Part shown: one piece after another, positions 44,201 to 57,476 of the stretch
How positions within the stretch are numbered: the first letter of the stretch is position 1
Layout of the letters: each line of letters starts with the position of its first letter
NCBI RefSeq assembly: GCF_000321225.1
Contig: NW_004450328.1
Location: 3,622,056 to 3,686,055 of the forward strand
Origin: Odobenus rosmarus divergens
Taxonomy: Eukaryota; Chordata; Mammalia; Carnivora; Odobenidae
Length of the DNA: 64,000 nt
Reading direction: 5' to 3'
Notes under the pieces: model-generated
What the model was told of the DNA's origin: nothing
Databases searched by the model: none
What the model saw: only the letters and a program-made list of their open reading frames with translations
Program-made: the position numbers and the translations under genes

Positions 44201-45752
44201 AGGTGAAAGATGGGCAGAAATCAGCCCAGAGCTTTAAGCCAGGTCCTTCCCTCTCCCAAAACTCTGTTTTCTCGCTTGTAAGTCTTCTACCACAAATGGT
44301 TCAGATTAACTTGATAACGTGTACCGAGCACATGGCACACTCTCAGTAAATGGTACTTTGTTATTCTAGGGGCAGGGGTCAGTTTTACGGGGTTTGGGGA
44401 CATATCACCCACTCCCCCGCCCCGCCCCCGCAAAAGCCAGAAACTCAGCTTGACCCCAGCCATGACTCACTTTTCAAAGCAGTGAGCAGCAGTGAGGACC
44501 CAGGTGTCGGCCACCAGGGATCCACTGCAGATGTGGACCCCCTGCCTCCTCACACTCGCTTGCCACGGCCACTCGCCAGGTACTGTGATGCCCTCCCGAG
44601 GCTCAGGGGGGCCAGGGCCACGCTGCCCACATACTGTAAAGAGGGGTGGATCAGACTGACAGAAGACCCTGGTCCTGCCCTCACCACAGGCCTGAACCAG
44701 ATCCAAGAAAGGCCTGACCCCATGTCCCCAGAGCTTACCGTGCTGAGCTGCCTGAAGACCTGGGAAGAGAGAGATGCAGGTGAGATGGGGGAGCCTTACC
44801 TGCTGGGCCCAGCCTCGGTGGAAGGCAGAGGTTGGGGGGGATGGGCCCCAGGTCCTTGTCTATGACTGTGCGGCTACCTTCCCAGCCCCTCCCAGAATGA
44901 AAATATATGAGGTCAAGAAAGAGCTTTTATTAGAACCTATTCAGAGCGTACACTCAGTAATTAATTCTCCTCCTTCAGCTGTGCTCAGCACTCCTAGGCC
45001 TGAGAAGCAGGGCCAGGGTTCAGCTTGGGACGGGTCCAGCCCTCCTCCAGGCTTCAGAACCCCCAACTCCAGCCCCCGCCACTGAGTCAGGGAGGCGGCC
45101 TATGTATGTGCAGAGCATTAGCTTAATTGTGCCCTCAGCCTCGATGCCTAAGAGGAAGGATTAGAGGCCGACGTCATGTCCAAGTGGGGGAGGGCTCCAG
45201 GAGATGGAGACTCACCCCACCCCTGTTCTGACGACTCAGACTCCCCCACCTTTCCAGAATCTGCCAGAAACTCTACCAAAGGATCCCCTGCCCTGCCTGT
45301 GTCCCATCACAGGCACATCAACATCTGGGCCGGGAGAGGCCAGGAGAGATGGGACAGAGAGATGGAGAGACAGAGCCAAAGGGCTCCCAGAACCTGCTGA
45401 AGGCCATTCTGGAAGTAGAGAGGCAGAGAGGGACACAGGGTACACACAGGCACAGTGACTACAGACAGAGACTGTCATCTGGCCCAAGAAAGTCCCACCT
45501 GTTTTGTCACAGGTGGCCACATCCACCTCCCCTGCTCCACAGCCAGACACAGGAACATCAGCGAGGGCCGACTGTCGCCCCACAGGCACACACCCTCACC
45601 CACACTGAGCTGCAAGGCTGCTGGGACAGAGGGCGGCTGGCCCCTGAACGCCCACCATCCCACGCCCCTCCCCGCTCACACACGGGTGGCTCACCCTCGA
45701 CGAGGACCGCTGCTCCCAGGATGAGCAGCCCTGGTCCCCAGCTCTGCTGCAT
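41225..45752 (-). CDS. PRSS53: Serine protease 53 (polyserase-3), two trypsin-like domains
   Basis: Minus-strand exons: 45752-45695, 44759-44739, 44633-44471, 44126-43861, 43736-43582, 43417-43198, 42400-42250, 42164-41920, 41836-41691, 41455-41225. Spliced length 1656 nt, 551 aa (human about 553 from memory). It starts [20 protein letters not shown], a signal peptide. Domain 1 has the full triad: His77 (LTAAHC), Asp128 (SDLALL) and Ser224 (GDSGGP). Domain 2 has His341 (LTAAHC), Asp382 (YDVALL) and Ser478, but in GLSGAP, where the usual Asp before Ser is Leu. A Glu/Pro-rich tail ends the protein. It is a secreted protease; in people a coding variant is linked to hair shape (memory). The exon 5 donor is GTCTGA, off consensus. 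The reading frame is intact. Confidence 0.95.
42420..43190. other. PRSS53: PRSS53 intron 6 with MIR remnant
   Basis: The region between exons 7 and 6. About 42430-42600 is a MIR-like repeat (TAAGCACTTCCCACGTACTA, then AGTCCCAGAGAGGTTAAGTG). The rest shows nothing further. Confidence 0.55.
44760..45694 (-). other. PRSS53: PRSS53 intron 1
   Basis: A 935-bp intron with GTGAGC donor and CTTCCCAG acceptor on the minus strand. No repeat of the SINE family and no other gene was seen. Confidence 0.8.
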
Positions 45753-47151
45753 GCTGCTCCAGGCCACTCTGCCGCCCGTGCTCTGCTTTTCGGAGAGGCC
45801 ACCTGGGTCTCCCTAGCTCCACCTCTGCTCCGCCCCCGGTTGGCTAAGAGTCAGGTGTCATTGCTTTTCCTCAGGCCCGGAAGGGAGCCAGCGGCTCCTA
45901 GCTCTGGGGCTGCGACTGTGTTACCCCGGGCTCTTCACCATCCCTCCGTGCGGCTCAGCCATGGCCAGACTGCGTGGGTTCAAATCCTAGTTTCCCTAGT
46001 TACTGCCTGAGCGACCTTGGACAATTAGCCTGTCCGTGAACTCAGAATTGCTGAATGTGAAAATGCCTGGACCAGAGCCTGACATAGAGTAGACTTTGCC
46101 CCAGCGTGGAAGCTGTCCTCTGGGGACTGGGAAGGGCACTGTGGGCAGACTCCCAGGTCTCACTTTATTTCAGCTTCCCCACCTCTCTCCCAGGCCCACG
46201 TGCAGGTGGGTCTCACATACCTTCTCCCACCTTGCTTCAGAGGCCGCGTGTGCAGGGCTGGGGACTGAAGACCAGGGCTCTCTACCGGCAGCATGACTGA
46301 CAAATCTCAGCACCTCTCTGCTGCCTTCCCAGGGACCAGGGTTACAGCCGCGCCCACCTTTCTGGCAGGTGGTGGAAGACTCAGTTGGGAGGGAAGAACA
46401 CTCAGGGTGCACCCTTTTTCTCTTCCCCACTTCTAACTCAGGCCAGCCCAAACTGCTCAGGAACCCTGACCGCAACACAGAGACATGAGCCAGATGGCCC
46501 CGATGGATCCGAATCCCGAGGGCTCCTTAACCCCCTCCCTGGCACCAGCTGTGTGATCTTAAGTAAATTACTCACCCTCTCTGTACCGCAGTTTCCTCAT
46601 CAAGATAGGGATAAGAGCATCTACCTCATACAACTGGATATATAAGGGCTACATGAGTTAACATACGTCATGTTCTTCAGCAGTGCTTGGCATGTGGGTA
46701 AGGTGCTTAATAATATATTAGGAAAAATAAAACAAATACTCAAAACGTGTCCCTGGTCCCCCAGGGTTGCCAAGACTGCCTTGGGGTGGTGGATAAGGCA
46801 GCTGGAGGCGTTAAGGTTAGACCATAGGAAGAACTTCCCGGCTAGCACGCACAGAACTAGAACGGTAGTTTGCCCTTGCAAGTGTGTGCTTGGCCCTCCC
46901 AGAAGAGAAAGCCTGGCTCTCGTTGGGCAGCAAGGACGAGCTGCCAGCCTGTTTTTTGTGGGTGGGGCTGATGGCGCCCCAAGTCTTACTCCACACCCCG
47001 GAGAAGGGACTAACCACCCTTTCCAGGCGGGCCCTCCACTCTCCCTCGGACTCACATCCTTCCAGTCCAGAGGAGGCAAGACTGGGGGAGGCCCAACACT
47101 AGGGTCCCTCGCAGACAGATGGCTCAGACTTAGCCAGTTTATTTAAGAAAT
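45753..47151. other. Spacer between PRSS53 and VKORC1
   Basis: It contains the PRSS53 promoter side (45753-45950, without obvious TATA), a MIR-like remnant at about 45970-46130 (GTGGGTTCAAATCCTAG) and another at about 46480-46720 (CAGTTTCCTCATCAAGATAG). No gene was found. Confidence 0.55.
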
Positions 47152-47387
47152 TTTATTGCTCAGAACCTTCCCTCCTTGGGCAATGGCAGGAGCTTCGGAA
47201 ACCAGCCCTTGAGGACAGAGCCAGAGGCACTAGTGTGGAGGAAAGAGTGGCACATTTGGTCCATTGTCCTATGTGGGAGTATGGTGGGGTCGGGTTGCAG
47301 ACTCTTCTAAGGACCCAGACATGGCCCCCTTGGGCAAGGCTCACATGCCAAAGCAGAGCATGAGGTCAGCCTGGCTTGGGTGAGGGC
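47152..47387 (-). other. VKORC1: VKORC1 3' UTR with AATAAA
   Basis: Minus-strand AATAAA at 47157-47152, about 230 nt after the VKORC1 stop codon. A canonical poly-A signal. Confidence 0.85.
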
Positions 47388-49400
<2,013 letters not shown>

Positions 49401-50600
49401 GTATTAACGTAGCTAACAGCCTAGCGTTTACGCTATGCCGAGCTCTGTTCTAAACTTTGGAACATCCAGGGACTAGGGACAGGCGGACCAGGGAATCCAG
49501 CGAATACTGCGATCCGATCAAGAACCAGCATTTTCACTGAAATTATTATTTCAGATACTATTAGGCCTCTAATCTCCAGTCGTCCTATCTTGCTCAGCTA
49601 TTCCCTCCTGCCTCATCAGCGCCGCCTGCAGGCCAGTCTCTCTCCCTCTCTTCCTCTCGCTGTTAAATTCCCAGCTCTATTAGCATCTCCACACCCTTGA
49701 CATTATCCTAACCTATGTTCTGTCGTGGCTCTAACCTGGCAAAACCTGAGTCGGGATCAACCCAACGGTCCCTCTTTTCCAAGCCTTCGGTGGGCTAGCT
49801 GCGCTCTTTCCCTCGCAGACATCCCATCTATTGATGACCCATCTCTCCTACACCTCTCCTTCCTTCTCATCTGTGTTGAAACTTGCTTGCTTCTCTTTCC
49901 CCATTTTAGAAACAGTAACAAATCTCCCTTCGCAATCAAGGTTTTGGGAAGACTTTACACTTCCAGTCTGTACTTCCTCACTTCTTCCTTGCTGCCCAGC
50001 ACACCATAAACTAGCTCCTCCCCTAGAGGGAGGAGCTGACGACTAACGACTGACGTCACCTCGATGCTAAATCCAATGGGTGTGTATATGTGTGTGTATA
50101 TGTATATAATCTCTACACCCAATGTGGGGCTCAAACTCACGACCCTGAGATGAAGAGTCACATGCTCCTCCTACTGACCCAGCTAGGTACCCCTCCAATG
50201 GATTTTTTTTTCCTACGTAAAGATTATTTTTATACTTTTTGCAGCAAAAGGAAATTGTAGTATTTGTACAGTATCCAAGTGAATAAAGACCGTGCCTGAG
50301 GCTATCTCTGATCTGGTTCTTTCAGGGCCCCTCCCTAAGGCTATCTCTGATCTGGTTCTTTCAGGGCCCCTCCCTGGAGTTCTGCTGGATTGGTGTGGGT
50401 TGGGGCGGGTTACCTTTCTTGGAAAGGGAGGTGTGGCTGCTCTGGCATCTGGCCCTACCAATGGATATTTTTGAGTTCTTACCATGCTTGACCTCTCAAC
50501 AGTATTAGTCACTATTGCACACTCCTGCCCAGGAACTCTCTTTCTCTAGATTCTGTGATATTTCACTTTCCTACTGGCTCCTCTCTCTCTGGCTGCTCCT
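49401..50600. other. Intergenic sequence upstream of VKORC1
   Basis: No gene found. It includes a CRE-like TGACGTCA at about 50051, a TG/TA-rich tract (50080-50110), an old SINE remnant on the minus strand (50106-50196, CTCTACACCCAATGTGGGGC) and a 39-bp tandem duplication (50299-50376). Confidence 0.55.
50299..50376 (+). repeat. 39-bp tandem duplication
   Basis: AGGCTATCTCTGATCTGGTT followed by CTTTCAGGGCCCCTCCCT occurs twice in a row with a 39-bp period. The two copies are essentially identical, so the event is recent. Confidence 0.95.
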
Positions 50601-50601
50601 T

Positions 50602-50798
50602 CTCAGACCCACTCTTTTCTTTTTTAAGATTTTATTTATTTATTTGACAGAGAGAGAGGGCGGGAGAGGGAGAAGCAGGCTTCCCCCCAAGCAGGGAGCC
50701 TGATGCAGGGCTCGATCCCAGGACCCTGGGATCATGACCTGAGCCAAAGGCAGACACTTAACAACTGAGCCACCCAGGTGCCCCTCAGACCCACTCTT
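50602..50798 (-). repeat. CAN SINE with perfect 15-bp TSD
   Basis: Reverse SINE 50617-50783; CTCAGACCCACTCTT occurs at 50602-50616 and 50784-50798. Confidence 0.96.
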
Positions 50799-50799
50799 C

Positions 50800-52330
50800 T
50801 TCCAGGCAGCATGATCAGCAGAATAATGGTTCCCAAAGATGCCCATGTTCTAATCCCAGTGACTCGTGGATATGTTAGGTTTCATGGCAAACAGGAATTA
50901 AGATTGCAGATGGAATTAAGGTTACTAATCTGCTGGCTTTAAAACAGATTACCCTGTGCAACCAATATAATCACTTAAAAGTGAAAAAGGGCAGGGAAAA
51001 AATGAGAAAGGGCAGCAGAAGAAGGGAGTCAGAGGGAGGTGTGACTGCGGAAGGAAGACACAGAGAGGACGCAGTGTTGCTGGCTTCGAAGATGGAGGAA
51101 GGAGGTCATGAACTAAGGAACGTTGGGTGGCCTCTAGAAGAAAGAAAAGGCAAGGAAATGGATTCTGCCCAAAAGTGTCTGGAAAGGAACTGTTGATTTT
51201 AGCCTGGTGAGACCCTTGTCAGACTTCTGAACTGCAGAACTACAAGAGAATAAATTTGTGTGGATTTAAGCCACTAAATCTGTGGTGATTTGTTACAGCA
51301 GCCCTAGGCCTGTGTCTCTTCTCCATTATCCTATGGGGTCACATCAGCCCTAGTAAGTGCTGGAAGAGACTACAGAGTGGTGCGAATACCAGAAGGTGGG
51401 AATCATTGAGGACATACTGCTGTTCAACAAATCATCACAAAAAAAGAATGGCTTGAAACAAAAACGGTCATTTAATTTTCTCTTACAAATTTTATAGGTT
51501 GGGAATTTGGGAAGCGAGTTTTGGCTGAGAATTCTGGTTCCCATAGTTGCAGTCAGATGATGGCTAATACTGGAACAATGGGAGATTGAAGTAGCGGAGG
51601 GCTAACCTAGCAATTCTTTCTCTTTCTCTTGTAGTCTCAGGATCCATAGAGTCTCTCTGTAGGGGCTAGTTTGGGCTTCCTCACAGCATGGCAGTCTCCA
51701 CGCTACAATAGCCAGCTTTTGAAATTGTCCTGAATGATTTCCATTTTCTAGCATCCATATCATTCATTGTGTAGTCTCTTTCCACGCTAGACAGGGCTGA
51801 CCTGAGCCCATAGAATAATCCAGAAAATATGGTGTGTCACTTTCATGGCTAAGTCATAAAGAGATTGTGGCTTCCATCTTGCTCCCTCTTAGATTGCTGG
51901 CTCTGTGTGAAGCCAGTTGCCATGTTAGGAGGACACTCAGGCAGCCCTAGGGAGTGGACCACTGAGTAAGGAACTGAGGCCTTTTGCCAACAACCAGCAT
52001 GACCTTGCCAGGCATGTGAGAGAGCCACCCTGGCATTGGATTCTCCAGAATCAGTCAAGCCTTTAGGTGGCTCTAGTTTTAACCAACATCTTGACTGGAA
52101 CTTCATGAGAGGTCCTGAGCCAGAACCACCTAGCTTAGCTGCTTCCGGATCCCTGACCCAAAGAAACCGTGTAAGATTCTAAATGTTTATTGTTTTGAGC
52201 TGTGATGCTGTGGGGGTAATTTGTTACACAGCCATAGATGATTAATACAGGGCAGTCGGACTGCTTGCATGGCAGCTCAGGATTCTAGTACAAGGGCTCC
52301 AGGGAGCGAGGGGGAAGCCGTATCATCTCT
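50800..52330. repeat. Old LTR-like and other dispersed repeats
   Basis: 50815-51310 reads like an ancient LTR-type element (GATGCCCATGTTCTAATCCC, then TTTAAGCCACTAAATCTGTG). 51410-51800 shows another old repeat type (ATGGCTTGAAACAAAAACGG). Both are decayed and non-coding. The family names are uncertain. Confidence 0.5.
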
Positions 52331-52353
52331 TATGATTTAGCTTAAAAGTCACA

Positions 52354-52468
52354 CAGTAGGGTGCCTGGCTCAGTTGGTGGAGCATGTGACTCTTGATCTT
52401 GGGGTTGTACGTTTGAGCCCCACATTGGGCATAGAGATTACTTACAAATAAAGTTTTGTGTTTTTTTA
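52354..52468 (+). repeat. Old CAN SINE remnant
   Basis: Short forward element with GGTGCCTGGCTCAGTTGGTG, ATTGGGCATAGAGATTACTT and a short A-rich tail. An older, tRNA-like subtype. Confidence 0.8.
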
Positions 52469-52499
52469 AAGTCACATAGTATCCCTTCCACTGTAACAC

Positions 52500-53075
52500 A
52501 AACGTCCTCAGTTCCAAGGGGAGGAACATAGAACTCCATCTCTTGATTTGAGAAGTGTCAAAGTCGTATTCTAAGAAGTTCATGTGGGGTGGGCCATTTT
52601 TGGAAATACAAACTGCCACATGGGACAGCATTATTTTCTCCCCTGTCTTCTCGTACTCCCTACAGGTCATGGCTTCCAACCTCTGCCCTGAGCCTAGATC
52701 TCTCTCCTGGGCTACAAACCCCACAGTGGGATCGCCTCTTGGCTGTCACCACTTGGATGCCTCACAGGCCATTCAGATGCAATGCAATGCACCCCAAAGT
52801 GAACCCCTTAAACTTCCCCAAACCTGTTCCTCGTCTGGGGTTTCCCATTTTAAACATGGCCCCTTCATCCACCCAAGCTACTCCTCCTGGATTACTCTCT
52901 CAATCCCTTTAATCTATGCAGACCACTACCCTGGTCCAAGCTACCTTCACCTCCTGCCTAAATAAATGCAGTAGTCTCCTCACTGGTCTCCCAGGTATAC
53001 TTGTCCCTCATCCACAGATTGATTCTCTACACCACAATCAAAGTGATCCTTTCAAAAAAAAAAGAATGATTGTAG
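52500..53075. other. Intergenic, old dispersed repeat
   Basis: 52900-53060 (TGCAGTAGTCTCCTCACTGG, then AAAGTGATCCTTTC) is part of a common ancient repeat. No gene was seen. Confidence 0.45.
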
Positions 53076-53079
53076 GGGT

Positions 53080-53172
53080 GTCTGGCTGGCTCAGTTGGTA
53101 GAGCATGCGACTCTTGAACTTGGGTCGTGAGTTCAAGCCCCACTTTTGGCCTAGAGCTTATTTAAAAAAAAA
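53080..53172 (+). repeat. Old CAN SINE remnant
   Basis: Forward element GGTGTCTGGCTGGCTCAGTT to CTAGAGCTTATTTAAAAAAA; same old subtype as at 52354. Confidence 0.8.
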
Positions 53173-53257
53173 ATAATGATGTAGTTCTGTCACTTTCTGC
53201 CATTCAATAGCATCCCATTTCAATAGCTCAGAAAATAAAGCCCCAAATTTCCTTCAT

Positions 53258-53438
53258 TTTTTTTTTTTAAGATTTTATTTACTTATTTGAGAGAGAGAGC
53301 ACAAGAGGGGGGAGGGTCAGACAGAGAAGCAGACTCTCTGCTAAGCAGGGAGCCCGATCTGGGACTCCATCCCGGGACTCCAGGATCATGACCTGAGCCG
53401 AAGGCAGACACTTAACCAACTGAGCCAACCAGGCGCCC
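53258..53438 (-). repeat. CAN SINE
   Basis: Reverse SINE ending GAGCCAACCAGGCGCC, flanked by CCTTCATTTTTTT on both sides. Confidence 0.92.
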
Positions 53439-53540
53439 TCCTTCATTTTTTTCAACAAATGTTTATGGCGCACATGTTATGTGCCAGAAATGTGTTAGGA
53501 TCTTGGGATAAAGCAGGAAAGCAGACAAATATTCATGCTC

Positions 53541-53942
53541 TGGTGTTACATTTTATTTTATTTTTTAAAGATTTTATTTATTTGAGAGAGAGAGAGAGAG
53601 CATGAGCGGGAGGGGACAGAGAGAAGCAGGCTCCCCACTGGGCAGGGAGCCTGACATAGGGCTCAGTTACAGGACCCTGGGATCACGACCTGAGCCGAAG
53701 GCAGACGCTTAACCAACTGAGCCACCCAGGTGCCCCTGGTCTTACATTTTATTTTTTAAAGATTTTATTTATTTGAGAGAGAGAGAGAGAGCATGAGCGG
53801 GAGGGGACAGAGAGAAGCAGGCTCCCCACTGGGCAGGGAGCCTGACACGGGGCTCGATCCCAGGACCCTGGGATCATGACCTGAGCCGAAGGCAGACGCT
53901 TAACCAACTGAGCCACCCAGGCGCCCCTGGTCTTACATTTTA
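53541..53942 (-). repeat. Tandemly duplicated CAN SINE with three TSD copies
   Basis: Two nearly identical reverse SINEs. TGGT(G/C)TTACATTTTA stands before the first (53541), between them (53737-53751) and after the second (53928-53942). The spacings are 196 and 191 bp. The copies share unusual wording (GCATGAGCGGGAGGGGACAG) and differ at only a few sites. Confidence 0.93.
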
Positions 53943-53959
53943 GAAGAGAAGAGAAAAGG

Positions 53960-54153
53960 GGCGCCTGCGTGGCTCACTCAGTTGAGCATCCAACTTTTGA
54001 TTTCGGCTCAGGTCATGATCTCAGGGTCGTGGGATCGAGCCCCACAGTGGGGCTCAGGGCTCCATGCTCAGCAGGAAGCCTGCTTCTCCCTCTCCCGCTC
54101 TCCCTGCTTGTGCTCTCTCTCTCTCTCTGTCAAATAAATAAATTCTTTTAAAA
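53960..54153 (+). repeat. CAN SINE
   Basis: Forward SINE GGCGCCTGCGTGGCTCACTC through CAAATAAATAAATTCTTTTA. Confidence 0.92.
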
Positions 54154-54162
54154 AAAGAAATG

Positions 54163-54412
54163 AAAAAGTGCGCAATTGGGGCGCCTGGGTGGCTCAGTCG
54201 GTTAAGCGACTGCCTTCGGCTCAGGTCATGGTCCTGGGGTCCTGGGATCGAGCCCCGCATCGGGCTCCCTGCTCGGCGGGAGGCCTGCTTCCCCCTCTCC
54301 CGCTCCCACTGCTTGTGTTCCTGCTCTCGCTGTGTGTGTGTCTCTCGCTCTGTCAATTAAATAAATAGAATCTTTAAAAAAGAAAAGAAAAGAAAAGAAA
54401 AAGTGCGCAATT
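54163..54412 (+). repeat. CAN SINE with perfect 15-bp TSD and GAAAA tail
   Basis: Forward SINE 54178-54397 with a (GAAAA)n tail. AAAAAGTGCGCAATT occurs at 54163-54177 and 54398-54412. It is close to the youngest-looking copy in the window. Confidence 0.96.
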
Positions 54413-55455
54413 AATACAATCAATACATAAAGTATATAATATGTTGTTGGTGACAAATGCTACAAATAAAATAAAAAGTAGAGCAGAGTGGGGAGAATGG
54501 AGGTGACTGCAAGTTTAAACAGGATGGTCAGGGTGGTCTTCATTCAGTTGACATTTGCACAAAGGCTTGAAGGAGGTGAGGGGTAAGCTATGTGGATATC
54601 TAGGGGAAGGGTGTTCCAGGCAGCGAGAACAGCCAGTGAGAGGCTCTGAGGCGGGCTGTACCTGGTTTGTTTAGGGAGCAACGGGGAGGCCAGTTTGGCC
54701 GGAGCCGTTGTGTGTGTGTGTGGTGGGGGGGTAAGGACGGAGAGGAAAGAGGGGGACAAGTCTTTTAATCTTTCTGTAAAGTGAGAACAATAACAGTACC
54801 TGCCTCAGAGAGTTGCCATGGAGAGAAAATTAATACAACCCAGGGCTCTTGGAAGAGTGCCTGACCAGCAGTGAGCTCTGCAGGAGTGTTAGGAAAGCCC
54901 TGGGTGCATGTCCACCCTCGGCCGCTAGGTGACAGCAACGGGTTCAGGCGGCGCGCCGCTCCAGCGACCCGGGTTAAACGGGGTGAAGTCCTGCCCGACG
55001 TCTTCCGCCTCTGTGCCACAGTGACAGCTCCCCTCTCCCGGACACGCCGCGGCCACGTGAGCACGGAGCTCTGGCACACTGCAAGCACTCCCAGTCCTCT
55101 GCTTCTCGGCGCGTGCTGTCCTCCCCCCCGGAACCACCCTTCCCTCTCCCTTCTTCCCACCGGCTCAAGCCGAGCCCGCCTCCGGAGCTGAGTGGCCTCC
55201 CGGCCTCACTCCAGGATATTGCCAGGATGCTGGAAAAGAAAGGGTGGGAATGGTGTGGGGATGAGGGGGCACAGAGGAAATCCTGAGACTCAGGGAGCCT
55301 TATCCTCCTGGTCTACGGAGACCTTCCCCCAATTCCTCAGGCAGGCCAGCATGGTAAAGGGTCCCACCTCTGCTGAAGTTTAAAGACAGTCTTTGGGCTC
55401 CAAAGATGTTGCCTGCTTCATTTAATCCTTTTTTAATTTAAAAATTAAAAAAATA
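54413..55455. other. Intergenic, including a small CpG-rich patch
   Basis: 54480-54680 is an L2-like repeat (TTGAAGGAGGTGAGGGGTAA). About 54900-55190 is CpG-rich (GGCGGCGCGCCGCTCCAGCG) with no first-exon features that I could support; it may be an enhancer-type island. No gene was seen. Confidence 0.45.
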
Positions 55456-55650
55456 GGGGGCACCTGGGTGGCTCAGTCGGTTAAGTGTCTGCCTTCGGCT
55501 CAGGTCATAATCCCCGGGTCCTGGGATCCAGTCCCATATCGGGCTCCCTGCTCAGCGGGGAGTCTGCTTCTCCCTCTGCCTTCCACTCCTCCTGCTTATG
55601 CTCTCTGTCTCTCTGACAAATAAATAAATAAATAAATAAAATCTTAAAGA
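55456..55650 (+). repeat. CAN SINE
   Basis: Forward SINE GGGGGCACCTGGGTGGCTCA through (AAAT)n and an A-rich end. Confidence 0.92.
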
Positions 55651-55742
55651 AAACATATTAAAAAAATAATACAACTAAGATTAAAAAAATTTAGAAAATA
55701 TATAACCATGGTAAAGAAAAATCCAATCAGTACAAATACAAG

Positions 55743-55768
55743 TACACACACACACACACACACACACA
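55743..55768 (+). repeat. CA microsatellite
   Basis: (AC)n tract of about 13 units. Confidence 0.95.
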
Positions 55769-55779
55769 GTAAGGTCTCT

Positions 55780-56700
55780 CCTCCATCATCTCCTGCCCGG
55801 AAAAAGTGAATTGTTTTTTCACTGGTCTCTCTGCATTTGGTCTCACCAACACCCAGTCTCCCAAACACTACAGCCACAGGGTTCTGTCTAAAGAGCAGAT
55901 CAAATTAAAACCCTTCAGTGACTTCTTACTATCTCAGGACAAACGCAGACTTCTTGCCCTTTATGATCTGGTTCTGGTCACCCCATTCAGCCCCTCTTCT
56001 TCCTAGACTCCATATGGCTGCAGGTATATCCTCAGATTATCCAGGCTGTTCTCTGTCTTGTCATGCCCTTCCCACTACGGCTTGGGCACCTGGCCACGAC
56101 CTACTCAAGCTGCACCTGTACCAATGTCCCAGACCCTATTTGATGCTTCCATCCCGTGCAGCCCTCATCAGGATTTATGACACTGAAACTGTCTTCCTCT
56201 GTGGGTCAGGGAAGAGTCTACTTAGTTGATTCAATGCCCAAGCTCCTCTTCTGGCACTGAAAAGTCACCCAGTCAGAGTGACAGGCATGAATGAGTAATA
56301 ATAACATACTCACATAGTGCTAATTCCATGCCTGGCACTGTTCTAGGTACTTTACATATATAAATTCATATACCCACACAACCCCAAGGTTGATAGATCC
56401 TAATTATACCAACACAGAAATTAAAGCATTGAGCAGTTTAAGCAAGTTGCCCCAGACAGTAAAAGTGGCTGAACTAGGGTTTGAACCAGCAGTCTGGTTT
56501 TCCACAAATGAGTCAAGAAATGGAAGAAGGATGGGACCGCAGGGAAGGGAACCAGGTAGGGTTTGGTCTGTGTGCTTCACATCTAAGGGTCTTCCCGCCC
56601 TCTCCCATTTCGCTCCCAGGAAGCCCATTTTATAAAGCAGGAGACAGAGACCCAGGGAGACCACAGATAACTCCGAGAGAACTGTAGAAGGAGCCGTGGA
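55780..56700. other. Intergenic, ancient repeats upstream of BCKDK
   Basis: 55880-56220 is an ancient dispersed repeat (AGATCAAATTAAAACCCTTC, then TTTATGATCTGGTTCTGGTC). 56290-56500 is MIR-like. No gene was seen. Confidence 0.5.
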
Positions 56701-56896
56701 ATTTATTTGGGGGCCCAGGAGCAGGGGCATAGCTGGGATGGTCTCGCTCCAAACTACAGCTCCCAGGAGGCACCGGGCCCCCAAGGCCACGTGACGTCAC
56801 GGCGGCAGAGGGCGCAGGCGGCTCGGCTATCCCGGCCGGTCGACTGTTGGGCCGTTCCGCTCGGACCTCGGCCCTGGCCCTGGCCCTGGCCCCGCG
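56701..56896 (+). promoter_or_regulatory. BCKDK: BCKDK promoter and noncoding exon 1
   Basis: TATA-less CpG-island promoter. ACTACAGCTCCCAGGAGGC (56753-56771) matches the ACTACAnnTCCC motif linked to ZNF143. CACGTG (56788-56793) overlaps a perfect CRE, TGACGTCA (56792-56799). CGGCAGAGGGCGCAG (56803-56817) resembles a CTCF core. The first exon ends at 56896 (CCGCG|GTAAGT). Confidence 0.7.
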
Positions 56897-57476
56897 GTAA
56901 GTGGAGCAACCGGCGCGGACCCTGCCTGCGGAGGCTTGGCGGCGCGGGCTCGTAGCCTCCGCCATCGAGCTGGACCGCGGAGTGCGCGTGGACGGGGATG
57001 GCATCTACCATATAGGGGGGATCCGGGCCGAACCAAGTGACCCTGCGGAGGGGGAACCCAGACGGCGACTCCAGGGCCGCTACTTCGATGCAGCCGGCCC
57101 CCGGGGGCACAAAGCTGTGTGTGCCACACACGCGCAGGCCACGCTCCTGGGGGGCCCGGGTCTGAGGGTGTTGGGTAGGGGTCAGCCCCGCCCCCTGAAC
57201 GAGGGTGCCCAGAACCACCGGGAGGGGTGTTGTTTTCAGGCTGGACGGGTCTGAGGAGCCCCTCCCTTCCAGGCACCAGATAGAGCGTCAAGTTGAAGAA
57301 TAGCCCGGGAAAACAAGGTTGTGCAGGCTTGGCCTGTATGTGTTTGGGGAGGTGGTTGAATGGGTGGGTCGAGATTGCCCAGGTCTGATGATACCAGTGC
57401 CACGTGGAGAGATGGTGCGAATTGTTTGGATTCGGATCCTTACAACTCCCCCCCTCCCTTCCCCCTCCTCCGGCAG
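56897..57476 (+). other. BCKDK: BCKDK intron 1
   Basis: GC-rich 580-bp intron with GTAAGT donor and CCTCCGGCAG acceptor at 57476. It contains long open frames on both strands that look like GC-rich by-products; no support was seen for a coding exon. Confidence 0.7.

Noticed and set aside
45753..45767. Upstream extension of PRSS53 (five codons before the chosen start)
   Set aside because: The upstream codon at 45765-45767 is GTG, not ATG; the ATG at 45752 starts the signal peptide at the position expected for the family.
53541..53942. Evenly spaced repeats that could suggest a CRISPR-like array
   Set aside because: The units are SINE copies of about 190 bp in a mammalian genome; no spacers or cas genes.
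56901..57254. 117-codon open frame in BCKDK intron 1
   Set aside because: It starts just after the exon 1 donor in a CpG island, resembles no known protein and has competing frames on the other strand; best explained by GC content.
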